Source of the DNA: Oncomelania hupensis
Taxonomy: Eukaryota; Mollusca; Gastropoda; Littorinimorpha; Pomatiopsidae
NCBI GenBank assembly: GCA_036898135.1
Contig: CM072512.1
Location: 9,280,498 to 9,344,497, forward strand
Direction of reading: 5' to 3'
DNA length: 64,000 nt
Shown: positions 20,801 through 30,738 of the stretch, in pieces
Numbering within the stretch: the first letter of the stretch is position 1
How the letters are laid out: each line of letters opens with the position of its first letter
Made by a program: the position numbers and the translations under genes
Notes under the pieces: generated by a model
Databases searched by the model: none
The model's input: the letters and a program-made list of their open reading frames with translations, nothing else
What the model was told of the DNA's origin: nothing

Positions 20801-21515
20801 TAGCCTTGGAAACACTATACTCCAACAGACTGATACTACCCCCTACCTAGGCGTCCAAATCTCTGCGGACCTGAAATGGGCTAACCACATCACAAGCGCC
20901 TGCAAGAAAGCTGGATCCACACTGGGCTTCCTACGCCGAAATCTCCGGAACTGTCCACAAGAGTGCCGACGCCTAGCCTACATCGCACTTGTTAGATCCA
21001 CTCTCGAGTATGCCGCTGTGGTGTGGGATCCTTACCTCCAACAAGACATCGACAAGCTGGAACGCATCCAACGCCAGGCTGCACGGTTCATTATGAGAGA
21101 CTACAGATCCCGGGACCCAGGATGCATTGGCAGGATGCTTCACGAGCTCCACCTCCCACTACTTGCAGAACGGCGCCAACAACTCAGGCTGACCATGCTC
21201 TACAAGATAACCAGAGGACTAGTTCCTGCTCTCCCTCCCAACAACTTCCTTACTGCTGCCAAGAACAAACGGAAAATCCGCCCCACCACCTTTAAAGGAT
21301 ATGACACACAGAACATCATAGAGAGGCAGATAAACAACAACAACAACACATGCTTTACTTTACCACCCTCATCATCAGATCTCTACAGAAACTCCTTCTT
21401 CGTAAAAACAGTAGTGGAATGGAATAGCCTTCCCGATGACATCATCAACCTGTCCTCACCTAGCTCCTTCTCCTCTGCAATCGGGAGGTACAGGGATGCT
21501 GACAAGATCTTATAG
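17880..21515 (+). CDS. CR1-like non-LTR retrotransposon polyprotein (2A-like, PHD finger, endonuclease, reverse transcriptase), intact
   Basis: A 1211-residue frame opens at ATG 17880 without interruption. Order of parts: a hydrophobic N-terminus (residues about 6-21) resembling a signal peptide; a 2A-like motif GDIHSNPGP (72-80); a C4HC3 PHD-type finger (Cys88, 91, 103, 106, His111, Cys114, 134, 137); a Ser/Asn/His-rich linker; an apurinic-type endonuclease (about 260-485, with VNCRSI, TESWL, GDFNCP, SDHS); a reverse transcriptase (about 690-930, with ILDFSKAFDTV, GVPQGTVMGP and catalytic FADD at 919-922); and a C-terminal region with the HELHLPLLAERR block common in CR1/Jockey-group LINEs. 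It would copy its own RNA at a nicked target in the nucleus. The intact frame suggests recent insertion. CR1 versus a close sister clade is not resolved. Confidence 0.92.
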   Translation: MANARFTLGLLCFILCVCHFFTQRSTYSIFDHTLPGLLVKGNIRKAIKLPIGIYSSQRQVSTLALLSILLAGDIHSNPGPRQKSYYPCGLCDRDVKCADCIACDDCSIWYHRSCVELSSSDFKALQRQSVQWICPKCDSINCDSFTFRSFSLSENYYAPLQNTDCSITSFNHTHRFSPLRTSSPKSNQHSPNSHHSNSYQSTTGNPSYKSPGQGNNYHSSTCFSHPSPPGQNPSNTYKLHHAECYHTANDSSHNPNISKKKNLRIMTVNCRSIEKKKAEFAAIVNYVKPDIICGTESWLKPDIKQREIFPDGFVYYRKDRFSIAGGVFILVNQNLISSIQPDLDSACEILWAKIHLQQNKDLTIGCFYMAHRNQTDLNELDKSLRKINNRGQKQIILTGDFNCPNVEWNNGTVAPGAPDRVIQESLVDITSSAHLAQVHDEPTREHNILDLVFTSNPSLTKSSKSIPGISDHSIVVTDFDLYPNRIKEKPRKRYNYSKADWNHLNSEILQLSDNIMTMRKEGTPVEDMWTHFKLNLIAAAERFIPTSLRRINFTLPWVNYKLKRLLKHKKRLYNQAKKTGNWTNFRFHQKECRRKMRQAEWRHINTIIEDGLRDNNCKPFWRYVKTRRQDNTGVAPLFNEGSLHSDSSSKAKILLQQFQSVFTKREDTPLPEMKGTPFPAVDKLTVTTEGVVKLLKDLNPNKATGPDNIPNQILKNCAETVAPGLAAIYNTSLETGQLPADWLTANVSSIFKKGDRNKAENYRPVSLTSVACKLLEHIICRHLHTHFEKHTILTSRNHGFRTGHSCETQLLTTMQDILSSHDKGHQTDIIILDFSKAFDTVPHNKLLHKLDHYGIRGTIHTWLTNFLTKRHMRVVLDGEASEEVAVESGVPQGTVMGPLLFLCHINDLPDTVKSTVRLFADDCLLYREIRSFQDHITLQSDLKELERWAKQWGMRFNAQKCYVLSTRHKSQHFYSLGNTILQQTDTTPYLGVQISADLKWANHITSACKKAGSTLGFLRRNLRNCPQECRRLAYIALVRSTLEYAAVVWDPYLQQDIDKLERIQRQAARFIMRDYRSRDPGCIGRMLHELHLPLLAERRQQLRLTMLYKITRGLVPALPPNNFLTAAKNKRKIRPTTFKGYDTQNIIERQINNNNNTCFTLPPSSSDLYRNSFFVKTVVEWNSLPDDIINLSSPSSFSSAIGRYRDADKIL
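18060..18119 (+). other. 2A-like ribosome-skipping motif at the N-terminus of the LINE protein
   Basis: Residues 61-80 end in LLAGDIHSNPGP. The consensus of 2A peptides is D-(V/I)-E-x-N-P-G-P. Here His replaces Glu, while D, I, N, P, G and P match. Skipping would fall between Gly79 and Pro80 and release a 79-residue leader from the PHD-endonuclease-RT protein. 2A-like motifs at this place are known in CR1-like LINEs of sea urchins and other invertebrates. Activity of the His variant is unproven. Confidence 0.6.
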
Positions 21516-21815
21516 AGTCAACATAATAGAACAGTGATTTTAAACTTTTAATTGTACATACATATCACCAGGCTTCCACAAGAGGAGCCCTTTTAAGAAT
21601 ATAATTAAATAAAATCATAACTAAAATAGGTAATATGAAGTTAGTACAAAAAGAACTATGAGTATGAAGCATAATTTTTTTTTCTTTTTTAAATCAAATT
21701 AATTAGCGCGCACACACCACCACCACGTTAATAGCCATCTATGGCTCCTGTGGTGTTTTCTGCCAACAACATCATCGGCAGTATCCAGATCCAGATCCAG
21801 AACCACACACACTCG
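21516..21815 (+). mobile_element. 3' region of the CR1-like LINE
   Basis: After the stop the sequence carries CACCAGGCTTCCACAAGAGG, AT-rich stretches, a block GCCATCTATGGCTCCTGTGG, and a short ATCCAG repeat (about 21780-21800) that may be its 3' terminal repeat. The exact end is not proven because a CA-rich stretch follows. Confidence 0.5.
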
Positions 21816-21864
21816 CACAAACATACCCAAAGGCTCGCACACAGTCATCGCCTGTACTAATACT

Positions 21865-21869
<5 letters not shown>

Positions 21870-21898
<29 letters not shown>

Positions 21899-21935
21899 AC
21901 ACACACACACACACACACACACCACACACACACTT
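21870..21935. repeat. (CA)n microsatellite
   Basis: A nearly pure CA run lies downstream of the CR1-like LINE. Confidence 0.95.
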
Positions 21936-22037
21936 CTCACAGTGAGAGCATCATTTTTACATGGTATTCCATTGCATACTGAAATGTATAAACAGATATA
22001 GTAAAACACAAATGACTAGTCTAAAGTGATCACAAAG

Positions 22038-22132
22038 CATTCCAAATGTTACAGACGTGAAAGTTAATGCCAAATCTCCTGTTGGTAGACTTGTATAGAC
22101 TGTTTGAAGTTATGTTATAAATGTTCAAATGA
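22038..22132 (+). repeat. Third copy of the sequence that flanks the LINE upstream
   Basis: CCAAATGTTACAGACGTGAAAG to GTTATAAATGTTCAAA repeats 17476-17560 with few changes. The LINE therefore lies between members of a pre-existing local repeat. Confidence 0.7.
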
Positions 22133-22189
22133 CATTGTCTAATATCACCGAAATGTGTAAACAGACATTAAATTAAAGATTGATTGATT

Positions 22190-22305
22190 AGAGTTGTTTT
22201 AGCAGACCTTTTATACAGATCAGGGGTGAGTCCTCTTTCAACAAAGCTGTGGTCATGATTCGGCTCTTTGCAGTCCGCTGGACCCGATAAACAATGACTA
22301 ACTAA
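22190..22305 (+). mobile_element. 5'-truncated retroposon fragment (AACTAA-tail subfamily)
   Basis: It matches the 3' part of the family from TTTTAGCAGACC to GTCCGCTGGACC and ends in an ACTAACTAACT tail. Confidence 0.75.
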
Positions 22306-22444
22306 CTATCTTTTAAGTTATGTATTAAATATAGCTTCAAATTATATTTTAGGTTATTTATTTATTTCAGTTTTATTTTAAATCCATAGTGCTTGTAGTT
22401 TTTTTTTTTTAATTGTTAAGTGTACTTTGTTTTTGATTGTTGTG

Positions 22445-22446
<2 letters not shown>

Positions 22447-22482
<36 letters not shown>

Positions 22483-22526
22483 GCTTTAGGTCCAGCGGAC
22501 TCTTCCGAGCCAAATCAGGACCGGAC
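22447..22526 (-). mobile_element. Very short 5'-truncated retroposon copy with (CAAT)n tail
   Basis: Only the last 50 bp plus the TGAT-repeat tail (as read on +) are present. A GTTGTGTTTGATT-like direct repeat lies on both sides, so this is a retroposed end fragment. Confidence 0.65.
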
Positions 22527-22735
22527 GTTGTGTTTGATTACAATATGTGTTATATGTCTGACTCATTATGACAAGTATGATTTAAACGGACAAGAATGTT
22601 TTAAAAAATATTTTGTTTGTTTTCTGTTTTCCTATTTTAATGGCTTTGTGTTGTATGATACTGCATTTTTGTTTTCTTTACCATAGTGATAATTATAATG
22701 ATAATAATGTATTTTGTAAAGGGCAAAATCGAATT

Positions 22736-23323
22736 CTTCGTTGTAGATCTGCTGCGAGGGTCCATGTTTCGCAAGCGTATAGAAAGATGGAGATGACAAA
22801 GGAGCGCAGCAGCCTTACTTTGGAATGTAGACTGATGGTCTTGTCTTTCCAAGTGGGCGTCTACCTTGCCAGGGCAGCAGTTGTTTGTGCGATCATGGAG
22901 AGGACTTCCTGTCGGGACCCATTGCCTGATAAAATGGCTCTTAAATATTTGAAGTTGTGCACTGTGTTGAGGGATTGGCCTTGGACTTTGATAAGGTGCT
23001 ACAGAAGACTTCTGGGCATTTCCTATACACAGCACATCACCAACGACGAAGTCCGATAGACCAACGCACAAGCCATTGGACAACACGATGACCTGCTCAC
23101 TGTGGTGAAGAAACGGAAAGACCATCCTGCAAGGCACGGTGCAAGGAGGCAGAAGAAGAGGGAGACACAAAAAAGGTGGAAGGACAACATTCGAGAATGG
23201 ACTGGGTTGACACTGAGCGAAGCCATGAGGATTGCTGAGGACATAGAAAGACGGAGTACGCTGGTTAAACGATCATCTGTGGTGTCCCTACGACCTACGA
23301 GTTATGGGATAGGATAGGATAGG
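22736..23323 (+). mobile_element. 5'-truncated RTE-type LINE with 5' inversion (twin priming)
   Basis: 22736-22994 is the reverse complement of the element region corresponding to 35840-36098 of the intact copy. 22995-23323 is the direct continuation (36114 onward) through the GGATA tail. The whole unit is framed by a perfect 11-bp target duplication AAAATCGAATT (22725-22735 and 23324-23334), so it was a single event. Confidence 0.88.
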
Positions 23324-23422
23324 AAAATCGAATTAAAAGTTTGGTATGCTTTAATTGCACGTACTCGCAAGATTACATAATTATTCCAGTGTTCGGAAAC
23401 GGTAATAAGATTAGATTATAAG

Positions 23423-23425
<3 letters not shown>

Positions 23426-23519
<94 letters not shown>
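23426..23519. repeat. (ATT)n microsatellite
   Basis: About 31 uninterrupted units. Confidence 0.97.
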
Positions 23520-23520
<1 letters not shown>

Positions 23521-24745
23521 TTTTGTTTTGTGTTGTTTTCATTGAATGAATGTGGTATTGCAGTACGTGCATTAGGCTGTATTTATTAACATGTTGTTAT
23601 CAGTAAAATATTATACCATTCAGGCTGCAAGCAATAATGAAACTGGCTTGTACAAAACAAATGAAAAAAGTTGTTAGAATTTGTTTTCTCTCCATGCTTT
23701 CTATATGTTAGCTTTTTGAATGGGTTTGAACTGTTGACTGCTTCTCGTATTGTCGCTGTATTTCTGGACTACAACATCTATTCGCAGTACCTGTACGAAC
23801 GCAAACTCCAAGTATCCCAACCCCACCTCTTAAAAGGGCGGTATAAGTCAACGGAAGGAAGAAGAACAACAAGAAATCCAAGAAGCTTACATACATCAGT
23901 AATGAAAACAAGAGATTTTAAGATGGTATGCTACCTGACATGTCTTGCATGAAGTATAGATGTCCCATCAGGCACATAAGATGCTATGCAATGTTTTTAG
24001 TTTATAATCTGTTGGATTTAATGTAGTTTAATTTGAAAGTGTATACTTGAAATCATGGGTATGCTGTATTTTTGGTTTGATTTTGTTGGATCTAAATCTT
24101 TGCTTTGCTATGTCTTAAGTGTATTGTTGTTGGATGTATTTTTTTTAAAAAATAAGAAACATTTATAACTTTAAAAAATAACTAGCACATAAATAAGATG
24201 CTAAGACATGAGTTAGTCATAACAAATTGAGACATTTGTTCTTCCAAAGATATATGTATGAAAAGTTGTTTCCGACACGCAAAACAAGTATGAAAATAAT
24301 GTATAACGGTTAAATGTTTTTTTAGTTCATTTGTGTCGAAGTTTACATTTGTATGATACGTATTTATTTAAATAAATTGCACTCTTGTGGTAGACAATTT
24401 TCCGAATCACAATCAGAATCGTAAACAAGGAAAAATATTGTGATCTTGTAGATCGTCAGTTTCGTTTTGTATTTTTTTTTAGGATTTAAACATGCACACA
24501 CACACAAACACACACACACAAACACACACACTCACGCACGCACACACACAAACAAACGCACACACATATTGAAAAAGTGACTGACATGCCAGGATAAAGA
24601 TAGTTAATCAATAATGTACGTAGTTTACCGACTGTGGAAATGGTAATGTTGTAGAATGTGTTTGTACTGTACACAAGTTCTAACTGTTGAAGTCTTCATT
24701 TGGCCTTATAATATCATTTTCCCCCAATAAAGACATCATTAGTCT
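23520..24745. other. AT-rich intergenic sequence, nothing recognised
   Basis: No supported gene. A CA-rich stretch lies at 24492-24572. Confidence 0.55.
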
Positions 24746-24758
24746 GTTATAATGAGGT

Positions 24759-25334
24759 AACCCCGTTGGGGTGCCGGGGGTTTCAGTATAAATAGTATCC
24801 CTACTTTCTGGAAATTTAGTGCTTTCAATTCCCACGGTCGCATTCTTTCTCATTTGTTCTTTCTCATTCCTGCTCTTTTCTATCAATCTGCTATACTATC
24901 TTCTTCTTCGCTAGACCAGTCACCTATCTTTTTTCTTGAAAACTCTTCCGGGACAAGACTTCTTATTTGTGTATGAGGTCTGTTGGATCAGCTTGGGAAT
25001 ATTGGACGCTTTCTGCCAGGTGGTCACTATGGCTTCCTATGATGTTATTATGTAGCAATGTAGACATTTTATATGTATGTGTTTTGTTGATAATTTATAA
25101 TGTTTGTATTCTATTTTGTTTTTGTAAACGGGGGTTCGATAAATTAGAGTACAGCCTCAGCGTCCCCTGCGTGGGATGTCTTTATTGTAAAGTGACTGGC
25201 TGGTGGAGAGCTTTCAGTTTTACAACTAGGGTTGATTCAGCAGATCTTTTATGCGGATCAGGGGTTGTTCGGTCCTGATTTGGCTCGGAAGAGTCCGCTG
25301 GACCTAAAGCAATACTCATGTAATGTAATGTAAT
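24759..25334 (+). mobile_element. Non-tRNA retroposon, short form (576 bp), complete
   Basis: It is framed by a perfect 13-bp duplication GTTATAATGAGGT (24746-24758 and 25335-25347). It begins with CCCCGTTGGGG at 24761 and ends in a TAATG repeat, like the copy at 7300. A 101-codon frame from ATG 24973 to 25278 corresponds to the one in the 7300 copy. Confidence 0.88.
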
Positions 25335-25347
25335 GTTATAATGAGGT

Positions 25348-26782
25348 GGTTCCCCCCCTACCCCCTCTCACTCCCCCATCAAAATACATTAGAACGTCAC
25401 AGAGTATTATTGCGAAGTATATTTATTGCAATTGGCCATCGAATGAATAGCGATCGTGCATTTTGTACTCTTTTTTCCTCTCTCTCTCTCGATGAACGAT
25501 GGTTTTATTCCTTTGCTATGTTTATTGTTGCGATTTTGTACTTGCACGTGTGTCTTCTTAATACTGAGGATGTTCCTAGAACTCTAATCAATGCGAATGC
25601 CATTCTGAAGACCCCAACTGTTGAATTTATTATCTTCACATCTCAACGAAAGCCTATCCGTCGCTGATGCTGTATTTGAGAAATAATTTTTTCTCGCTAT
25701 TGGTTTTGAGATTTTTTTTCTCATTACCTACTTTTGAGGCAATTAAAATGTTCTTAGCTGTGTGTTTTAGGGTCTGTTCAAGATTCAAGATATATTTGCT
25801 GTCCCCATAAATTACAAGGTTCAACTTCCAATCATATTTCCATGTTCAACAGCTAGAAAAATGTTGTCAAACTTACATAATACATGTTTTAGTATATTAT
25901 GTGTACCAAGCTGTGTGATTGGAGCTTTTTAAACATTTCCTCAGCCAATCACATCTCCCCACGCATTGTAATTCAGTGACTGAAATCTACGAGGAACTTT
26001 TGATCAAGAAACCTGAATTTTTCCCCACAGAGAGTCTGTTCTGTATTACATATACATCCATACTACTGCTAATTGGTTTGGTTGTTTTTAATGTTTACAA
26101 ATTAGGAAAAATAAAAGTGTAAAAAGTTGAAGAAGACTTATGAATTTATATAATGAAGAAGAAGAAGAAGAAGAAGAAGAAGAAGAAGAAGAAGAAGAAG
26201 AATTATGAAGGAGAAGAAGAAGACGAAGAAGAAGAAGACGAAGAAGTTTTGTGAAGAAGAAGCAAAAGATGAGGACGACGACGAAGAAGAAGAAATAATG
26301 CGGGTTTTTTTTAATTTACATAGCGGATCGACAGTCTAATGCTGTTTTAAAGATATCTTACTACAGTAGTGATTTCAATTAAACGAACGTTCCCTATACA
26401 CAGCACATTTATTTGATAAAATATATTATATAATCATTTCTGTTAAAACAAAAATCGGGATTATAAAATCAAAGATGGATTTTGCATTTATTGATTTAGA
26501 TATGTTGCTTTGTTTTGTCATTTTTGCAACTTTGCGTGACGTGAGACTCATACTTTAATAAGCTTATTTCCATTGAATAGGCGACCTTGACACTAGCAGT
26601 GCGTCAGAGATCTAACAGGTGTAGGCTGTGTGTAGGCTTATGCCCTTACCAGCAATAGTAGTTGTAGTACACTCGAGTTTTACGTTCAAAGACACGACCT
26701 GTTCCTGACCTTAAGAGCTGACGAACTTGCTGCAGTGAAACGTTTCCAAATTATCTGCAAGTACCGCACCGTTAAAGGTATC
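25348..26782. other. Intergenic sequence with a (GAA)n tract
   Basis: No gene is recognised. GAA/GAC triplets run from about 26155 to 26300. Confidence 0.55.
26155..26300. repeat. (GAA)n microsatellite, partly degenerate
   Basis: A purine-only triplet array with GAC and GAT variants on its right side. Confidence 0.9.
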
Positions 26783-26784
26783 AA

Positions 26785-26851
<67 letters not shown>

Positions 26852-27202
26852 GATACACGCACATTTATTCCTAAATGAGAGTCAAAACGCGGCGATCTTT
26901 AACCAGCATGCAAGCTCAAATGTTACACACACTTCTATACCTACACCACAAACATCCATTCATCACTTTAATCATGTGGTGTGAAGACGAGGCTAACAAT
27001 CTTAGAAGACGGAGAGGAAATTGAATAATTTTGTTGTTTGAAGTTTTTTAGATCGAGGAGGCATCCAATACTATTATTGAAGCAAGGTAGGAAACCGGAG
27101 TACCCGGAGAAAAATCTCTGGGTGACCTGAAAAGTCTGGTATCTAAGGCGCTGAAGTTTGTCCACTGCCGGAATCGAATCCGCGACCTTTGATATAGGAA
27201 AC

Positions 27203-28212
27203 CAGTGTTTTAGATCCTAAAAAAATGTGAGGGTATTGATACCTCCTGAGTCAAAATGTAAAGGGGTATTCCTACCTCCAGCTGGATTTCCAAAGGGTAC
27301 AACTATTCGCAAGTACTTTGTTACTTTTGCTTCATTAATTTGTATGCAAGTTTCTTGACATCATGACATATAATATTGTGACAGTGTCTAGTGTGTTGTC
27401 AAGCAAAACAGACTGTTCCTGACTTGTGAATGGATCGATTTCAGGCAGATTTCTCTGCTGATCAGACGGTGATCCAGCTTTATCACCTTTAACTACTTTC
27501 AAAAACTTCAACATTACTTATACTTTGTTGTTGTTTACCTGGCGCAGCTTCTTCTGCTTCCCTTTTCTTTGCTGGTTTTGACGGAGGCCGCATAATTGTT
27601 GAATTGAAACAAAGCCACAGTGCAACAGAAAAAATTCGAAACTCGGCGCCACGCACACTTGGAACGAAGGGTCTTACTGATGAAGGTTTTAGTCTAATAA
27701 ACCGAAAATTTAAACGCCTACTACCCAGGTGTTGTTGTTGGTTTTATTATCATGGAACGAAGGGAAGTGACCGAAACCGAAGTAGAGTTTCTTCCCTTGC
27801 GGATACGTCATGATCGGTCGTCTGCTACGGAAGCGCATAGGCACTTGAACGTTGCATTTCCTGCAAGTGATCGTCGAAGCCATCAGGGTTGCTGAGGATA
27901 GAGAAAGATGGGGTATGCTGGTTAAACGACCATCTGTGGTGCCCCAATGACCAGAGTTACGGGATAGGATAGGATAGGATCTAGGATCGTCGAATCTCAG
28001 AACAGACAACAGCTTCAAAAAATTGCGGAACCTACGTTGCGCAAGTTGCGATAGCCTCCATGACCATATCTCCGCTGATAAATTTCTTTACATTTTCAGA
28101 CCTCTTCCAAGAAAAACCATTACGTGATCAGACCCCCTCTCTGGCACTCTTTTACGTGATTTTGGACGCCAAGAGGTATAATACCTCCAAATGTACGTGA
28201 TCTAAAACACTG
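27203..28212. mobile_element. Non-autonomous DNA transposon with 14-bp terminal inverted repeats
   Basis: The left end CAGTGTTTTAGATC and right end GATCTAAAACACTG are perfect inverted repeats 1010 bp apart. Flanks show GGAAAC on both sides (27197-27202 and 28213-28218). Because the bases next to the ends are C and G, the true duplication may be 4-6 bp. Subterminal regions also resemble each other (GGTATTGATACCTCC versus GGTATTATACCTC). No transposase is visible. It carries a 5'-truncated RTE fragment. Confidence 0.8.
27878..27987 (+). mobile_element. 5'-truncated RTE-type LINE fragment
   Basis: The last 110 bp of the RTE family (GAAGCCATCAGGGTTGCTGAG to the GGATA repeat) lie inside the TIR element, so this insertion is younger than the TIR element or travelled with it. 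Confidence 0.8.
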
Positions 28213-28243
28213 GGAAACCGACGACTAACCCGCTGTGTCACCA

Positions 28244-28730
28244 GGATCAACCTCTCTCATAACTATGAAATAATGCAGATCGCAATATATTAAATAATTG
28301 TTTTATAACCGAACACTATATTAACAACTTTTGTTGTTTTAGGCTTGACCGTTTCATTTGGATGGTATAAACTGTTTCGGAGATAAAAATCCATGTAGAA
28401 GAATTTTCCTTTGATTGTTGGTTAGTTGCTATTTTATGTAACCCATTTTGTTGCAAAAAATAAGAACGTTTGGTTTTATTTTGTTGTTGTTTTGTTTTGT
28501 ATTGGATTGTATTGGATTGCATTACCTTTTATTGTATTGTATCGCATTGTATTGTATTGTGTTGTATTGTATTGTATTGTACGCATTTCTCGCATTGGTA
28601 AAAGTCCTTAATTGGGAGGAGGGGGGGGGGGAATGATGGAGTGAGATTTTGATTTTAATTTTTTTTTGCGGCCTGGATCATATTTTACATTTGCGCTTCA
28701 AGCAGTTTTGATTTAAGTAGGAAAATGCGC

Positions 28731-28818
<88 letters not shown>

Positions 28819-29614
28819 GTTGTTGTTGTTGTTGTTGTTGTTATTTTTGTTGTTGTTAATTTAAGAACTAGTCATCCTTCAGTTCCTTACATTTGTACTT
28901 ACTTATAAATGATTTTTATAAAGGTACGCGGACTCTATTATCATTTTGGTTTTAAGTAAGGCAGACCTTACGTGATGATCTTAATTGGTCAAGAAGTTTT
29001 CAATTGTTGATGAAAGTAACGGTAACCTTTTTGTTTGGGGGGGTGGGAGGTGGGGGGGGGGGGGTGGTGGAGTGATGGTTAGCGATTATGTTCTCTAAGG
29101 GAGACAACTACTATCCTATCTGTGTTTACAAAAAAAATGGTTTGGCCTCCCTTAGTATCGGATTTATAATAATAATAATAATAATAATAATTACTGTATT
29201 TATAATGCGCTTATCTTATAATAATTATAACTCTAAGCGCGCACTCACAACTCACGCACGCATGTGCACGCTTTAGACAATGACACATGTAACAATTACG
29301 CAAAAAATACATTCACTCAAATATACTCATACCACAAACAGACCAGACACTATATGTAAGAGACAGCTGGCGATGGGGTGCGGATTTCTTTGAAGCCATT
29401 GCTTATATTTTTAAAGCTATGTTTGCAAGATCCATTTTAATTACTAACTTGTCAGTCACTGATACACTGAAGGATATGACGTTATTGTATGCTTTTATGA
29501 CGCCTGTATAATGTGATATGATATCGTCACCGCCATATGGTGATGCCATTCTGTTATTTATAGATCTTGCGCATGTACACTGCATATGGTGATGTCATTC
29601 TGGTATTTACTTGC
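28244..29614. other. Low-complexity-rich intergenic sequence
   Basis: It holds (TATTG)n at 28498-28582, (ATT)n then (GTT)n at 28731-28852, a G-run block at 29036-29070 with G-quadruplex potential, a short (AAT)n at 29166-29190 and a tandem duplication of CATATGGTGATG(C/T)CATTCTG at 29533 and 29584. No gene is recognised. Confidence 0.65.
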
Positions 29615-29622
29615 GCAAGTGT

Positions 29623-30589
29623 CACAAGTATATCAACTAACAAGTTAGCATCTCCCTTCTATGTCTCTGTCGACGTGCGCGTACAACCGGTTGCTTCCCT
29701 TTACATGCTTTGCGCTCCATAGCGTCGTCGGCCTAAAATAATTTTTTTAGAAACTTCAAAACCCAGGGGAGTTATGGGTAGGGAAATCATTTTCTGAAAT
29801 GACGTCGGCAGGACTCTTCGCGATTAGTGCATGGCATACGAGACACACGCAAAATGGCGTCACAGGAAGATTGGTTAGATCTGAATTCGTCTAATTTGAC
29901 CTCGCATGCTGCTAAAAAACAATGTAATTTGAATTTGCTTTCACAAATCAAAAGAGAGCGAGACCACAACAAAGTACAACGAGCCAAGGCGACGCAAACA
30001 CTCAAGGCCGACAGAACAAAAAGCACACAAAATACAAGAGGTAAGTACCCGTGACCATACAGTCAATAAAGTAGGCCTAACCACCATTGCAAAATAGGAT
30101 TGATCATCACCATGATTGAATTTTTCCACCCCACCTTCCAATCGGTACGGAATCGAGCATATGCTCAAATCATCATATCTTTGACAGAACTTGCATGTGC
30201 ATTATAGAGTGTGATGCAAGCGATAAATGAACCATCACATCGAAGCGACTCACGATCGCCTGCACTGAGCTCACATATATGTGTGCATGTTTCTATAAAT
30301 CCATCGTGTTCTCCTTCGATAATTGAGCAAAGCCTTTGTTCACTACCAAAACTATGCAGTTCCTCTCCCAACTTTCGTTTAATTTCAGCCAGCACATCTT
30401 CGCGAAAAATGGCGACCATTACTTCAACCGTAGCTAGTTATCAGTTACTTCCCTTGAACAGATTTCCCAGAATTCTCTATTCTATTTTTAGGTTTGGGAT
30501 AGCTTGTGGATAAAACCAAGGGCAACGGGACCACCGCACGTCGACTGGGGGCAATACGAGATACTAACTTGTTAGTTGATATACTTGTG
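29623..30589. mobile_element. Non-autonomous TIR DNA transposon, copy 1 (967 bp)
   Basis: The ends are inverted repeats starting CACAAGTATATCAACTAACA and extending through GTTAG(T/C)ATCTC, with further similarity to the CGACGTGCG block. A perfect 8-bp target duplication GCAAGTGT lies at 29615-29622 and 30590-30597, as for hAT, P or Merlin-type elements. No transposase is visible. Terminal regions match the 500-bp copy at 45954-46453, but the centre differs and contains an exon-like frame. Confidence 0.85.
29854..30040 (+). pseudogene. Exon-like open frame carried in the TIR element
   Basis: ATG 29854 (context AAAATGG) opens 62 codons beginning MASQEDWLDLNSSNL, rich in Lys, Gln and Asn, up to a strong donor GAG|GTAAGT at 30041. 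It looks like the first exon of a captured or ancestral gene. I do not recognise the protein. It is absent from the other copy of the transposon. Confidence 0.4.
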
Positions 30590-30597
30590 GCAAGTGT

Positions 30598-30699
30598 GCA
30601 TAATTGCTGTAGGATTATGTTGAAAGTCACGTGGTTTGATGTGTTGCGTTGCATTGTTCGATGTGTTATCCGTAACTTCTTTGAATAATAAGAGGATTT

Positions 30700-30738
<39 letters not shown>

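Larger units (their letters stand above)
26783..28243 (-). mobile_element. tRNA-derived SINE, family 2, split by a TIR DNA element
   Basis: The - strand SINE has its (ATT)n tail at 26783-26850, a central block CTCCGGGTACTCCGGTTTCC near 27105-27125, and a tRNA-like head with GGATTCGATTCC near 27165-27190. The head continues after the insertion at 28213-28243. Other copies are at 43882, 48592 and 57437. The interruption at 27203-28212 duplicated the target. Confidence 0.8.

Noticed and set aside
26155..26300. Acidic or basic low-complexity protein from the GAA tract
   Set aside because: Pure microsatellite without start, splice or homology support.
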